DNA from: CAIXTV01 sp964543995
GTDB taxonomy: Bacteria > Bacteroidota > Bacteroidia > Bacteroidales > CAIXTV01
Direction: 5' to 3'
Length of the DNA stretch: 5,916 nucleotides
Assembly (NCBI GenBank): GCA_964543995.1
Contig: CAZJBB010000201.1
Span: 1 to 5,916, forward strand
Positions within the stretch are counted from its first letter, which is position 1. Every line of letters starts with the position of its first letter. A program made the translations under genes and the position numbers. This document shows positions 5,854 to 5,916 of this stretch, one piece after another. The notes under the pieces were generated by a model, which was given only the letters and a program-made list of their open reading frames with translations, had not been told where the DNA came from and did no database searches.

Positions 5854-5916
5854 ATGATACACTTAGGCGATTATAACGTTTTAACCATTGCACGAAAAAC
5901 TCCGCAAGGCATGTAC
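5854..5916 (+). CDS. S1-like RNA-binding protein, CvfB family, partial (first 21 residues)
   Basis: Only the first 21 codons are inside the window (MIHLGDYNVLTIARKTPQGM and one Tyr). The pattern M-I-x-L/I-G-x-Y-N-x-L-x-I/V followed by a short spacer and G-M/L/V-Y is the usual opening of CvfB/YitL proteins, whose N-terminal S1-like OB folds bind RNA and which end in a winged helix. In Staphylococcus aureus CvfB affects virulence gene expression; in Bacteroidota the role is not known to me. The ATG follows a -7 box at a short distance. The call rests on a short N-terminal match only. Confidence 0.7.
   Translation, partial: MIHLGDYNVLTIARKTPQGMY

Noticed and set aside
1..5916. Mobile element, CRISPR array, tRNA or defence system
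   Set aside because: No transposase or integrase motifs, no spaced direct repeats, no tRNA-like cloverleaf and no toxin-antitoxin or nuclease pair were seen. The genes are ordinary metabolic and envelope genes.

Overview
The window looks like an ordinary chromosomal stretch from an AT-rich member of the Bacteroidota. Four things support this: a Porin_10-type outer-membrane beta-barrel protein, a CvfB/S1-type protein start, start codons without a clear Shine-Dalgarno sequence, and repeated matches to the Bacteroidota -7 promoter box (TAnnTTTG) just upstream of genes. I cannot place it at family or genus level. I see no mobile element, CRISPR array, tRNA, rRNA or defence cassette.

Layout. Positions 1-384 (minus) hold the N-terminal part of a short-chain dehydrogenase/reductase that runs off the left edge. 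Positions 517-1740 (minus) are a complete ornithine aminotransferase (rocD) followed by a clear hairpin terminator at 470-497. A 75 bp divergent spacer (1741-1815) holds two -7 boxes facing each other inside a 27 bp imperfect palindrome. Positions 1816-2769 (plus) are a complete D-2-hydroxyacid dehydrogenase. Its stop codon touches the stop codon of the convergent porin gene (2770-4635, minus). The porin has no usable ATG and most likely starts at a TTG that begins a clean signal peptide. A 146 bp divergent spacer (4636-4781) carries a perfect 12-4-12 inverted repeat. Positions 4782-5774 (plus) encode an unrecognised protein with four predicted membrane segments and a soluble C-terminal half. 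The window ends in the first 21 codons of a CvfB-family S1 RNA-binding protein (5854 onward).

How the genes fit together. There is no obvious operon: the genes are mostly divergent or convergent, and each appears to have its own promoter. RocD links ornithine/arginine to glutamate and proline, and the 2-hydroxyacid dehydrogenase reduces or oxidises small 2-oxo/2-hydroxy acids. Sharing a promoter region is the only sign that they might be co-regulated. The points most worth a second look are the two palindromes in the divergent spacers, the non-ATG start of the porin, the unusually animal-like ornithine aminotransferase and the unrecognised four-segment membrane protein. I did not find a convincing new biological system here.
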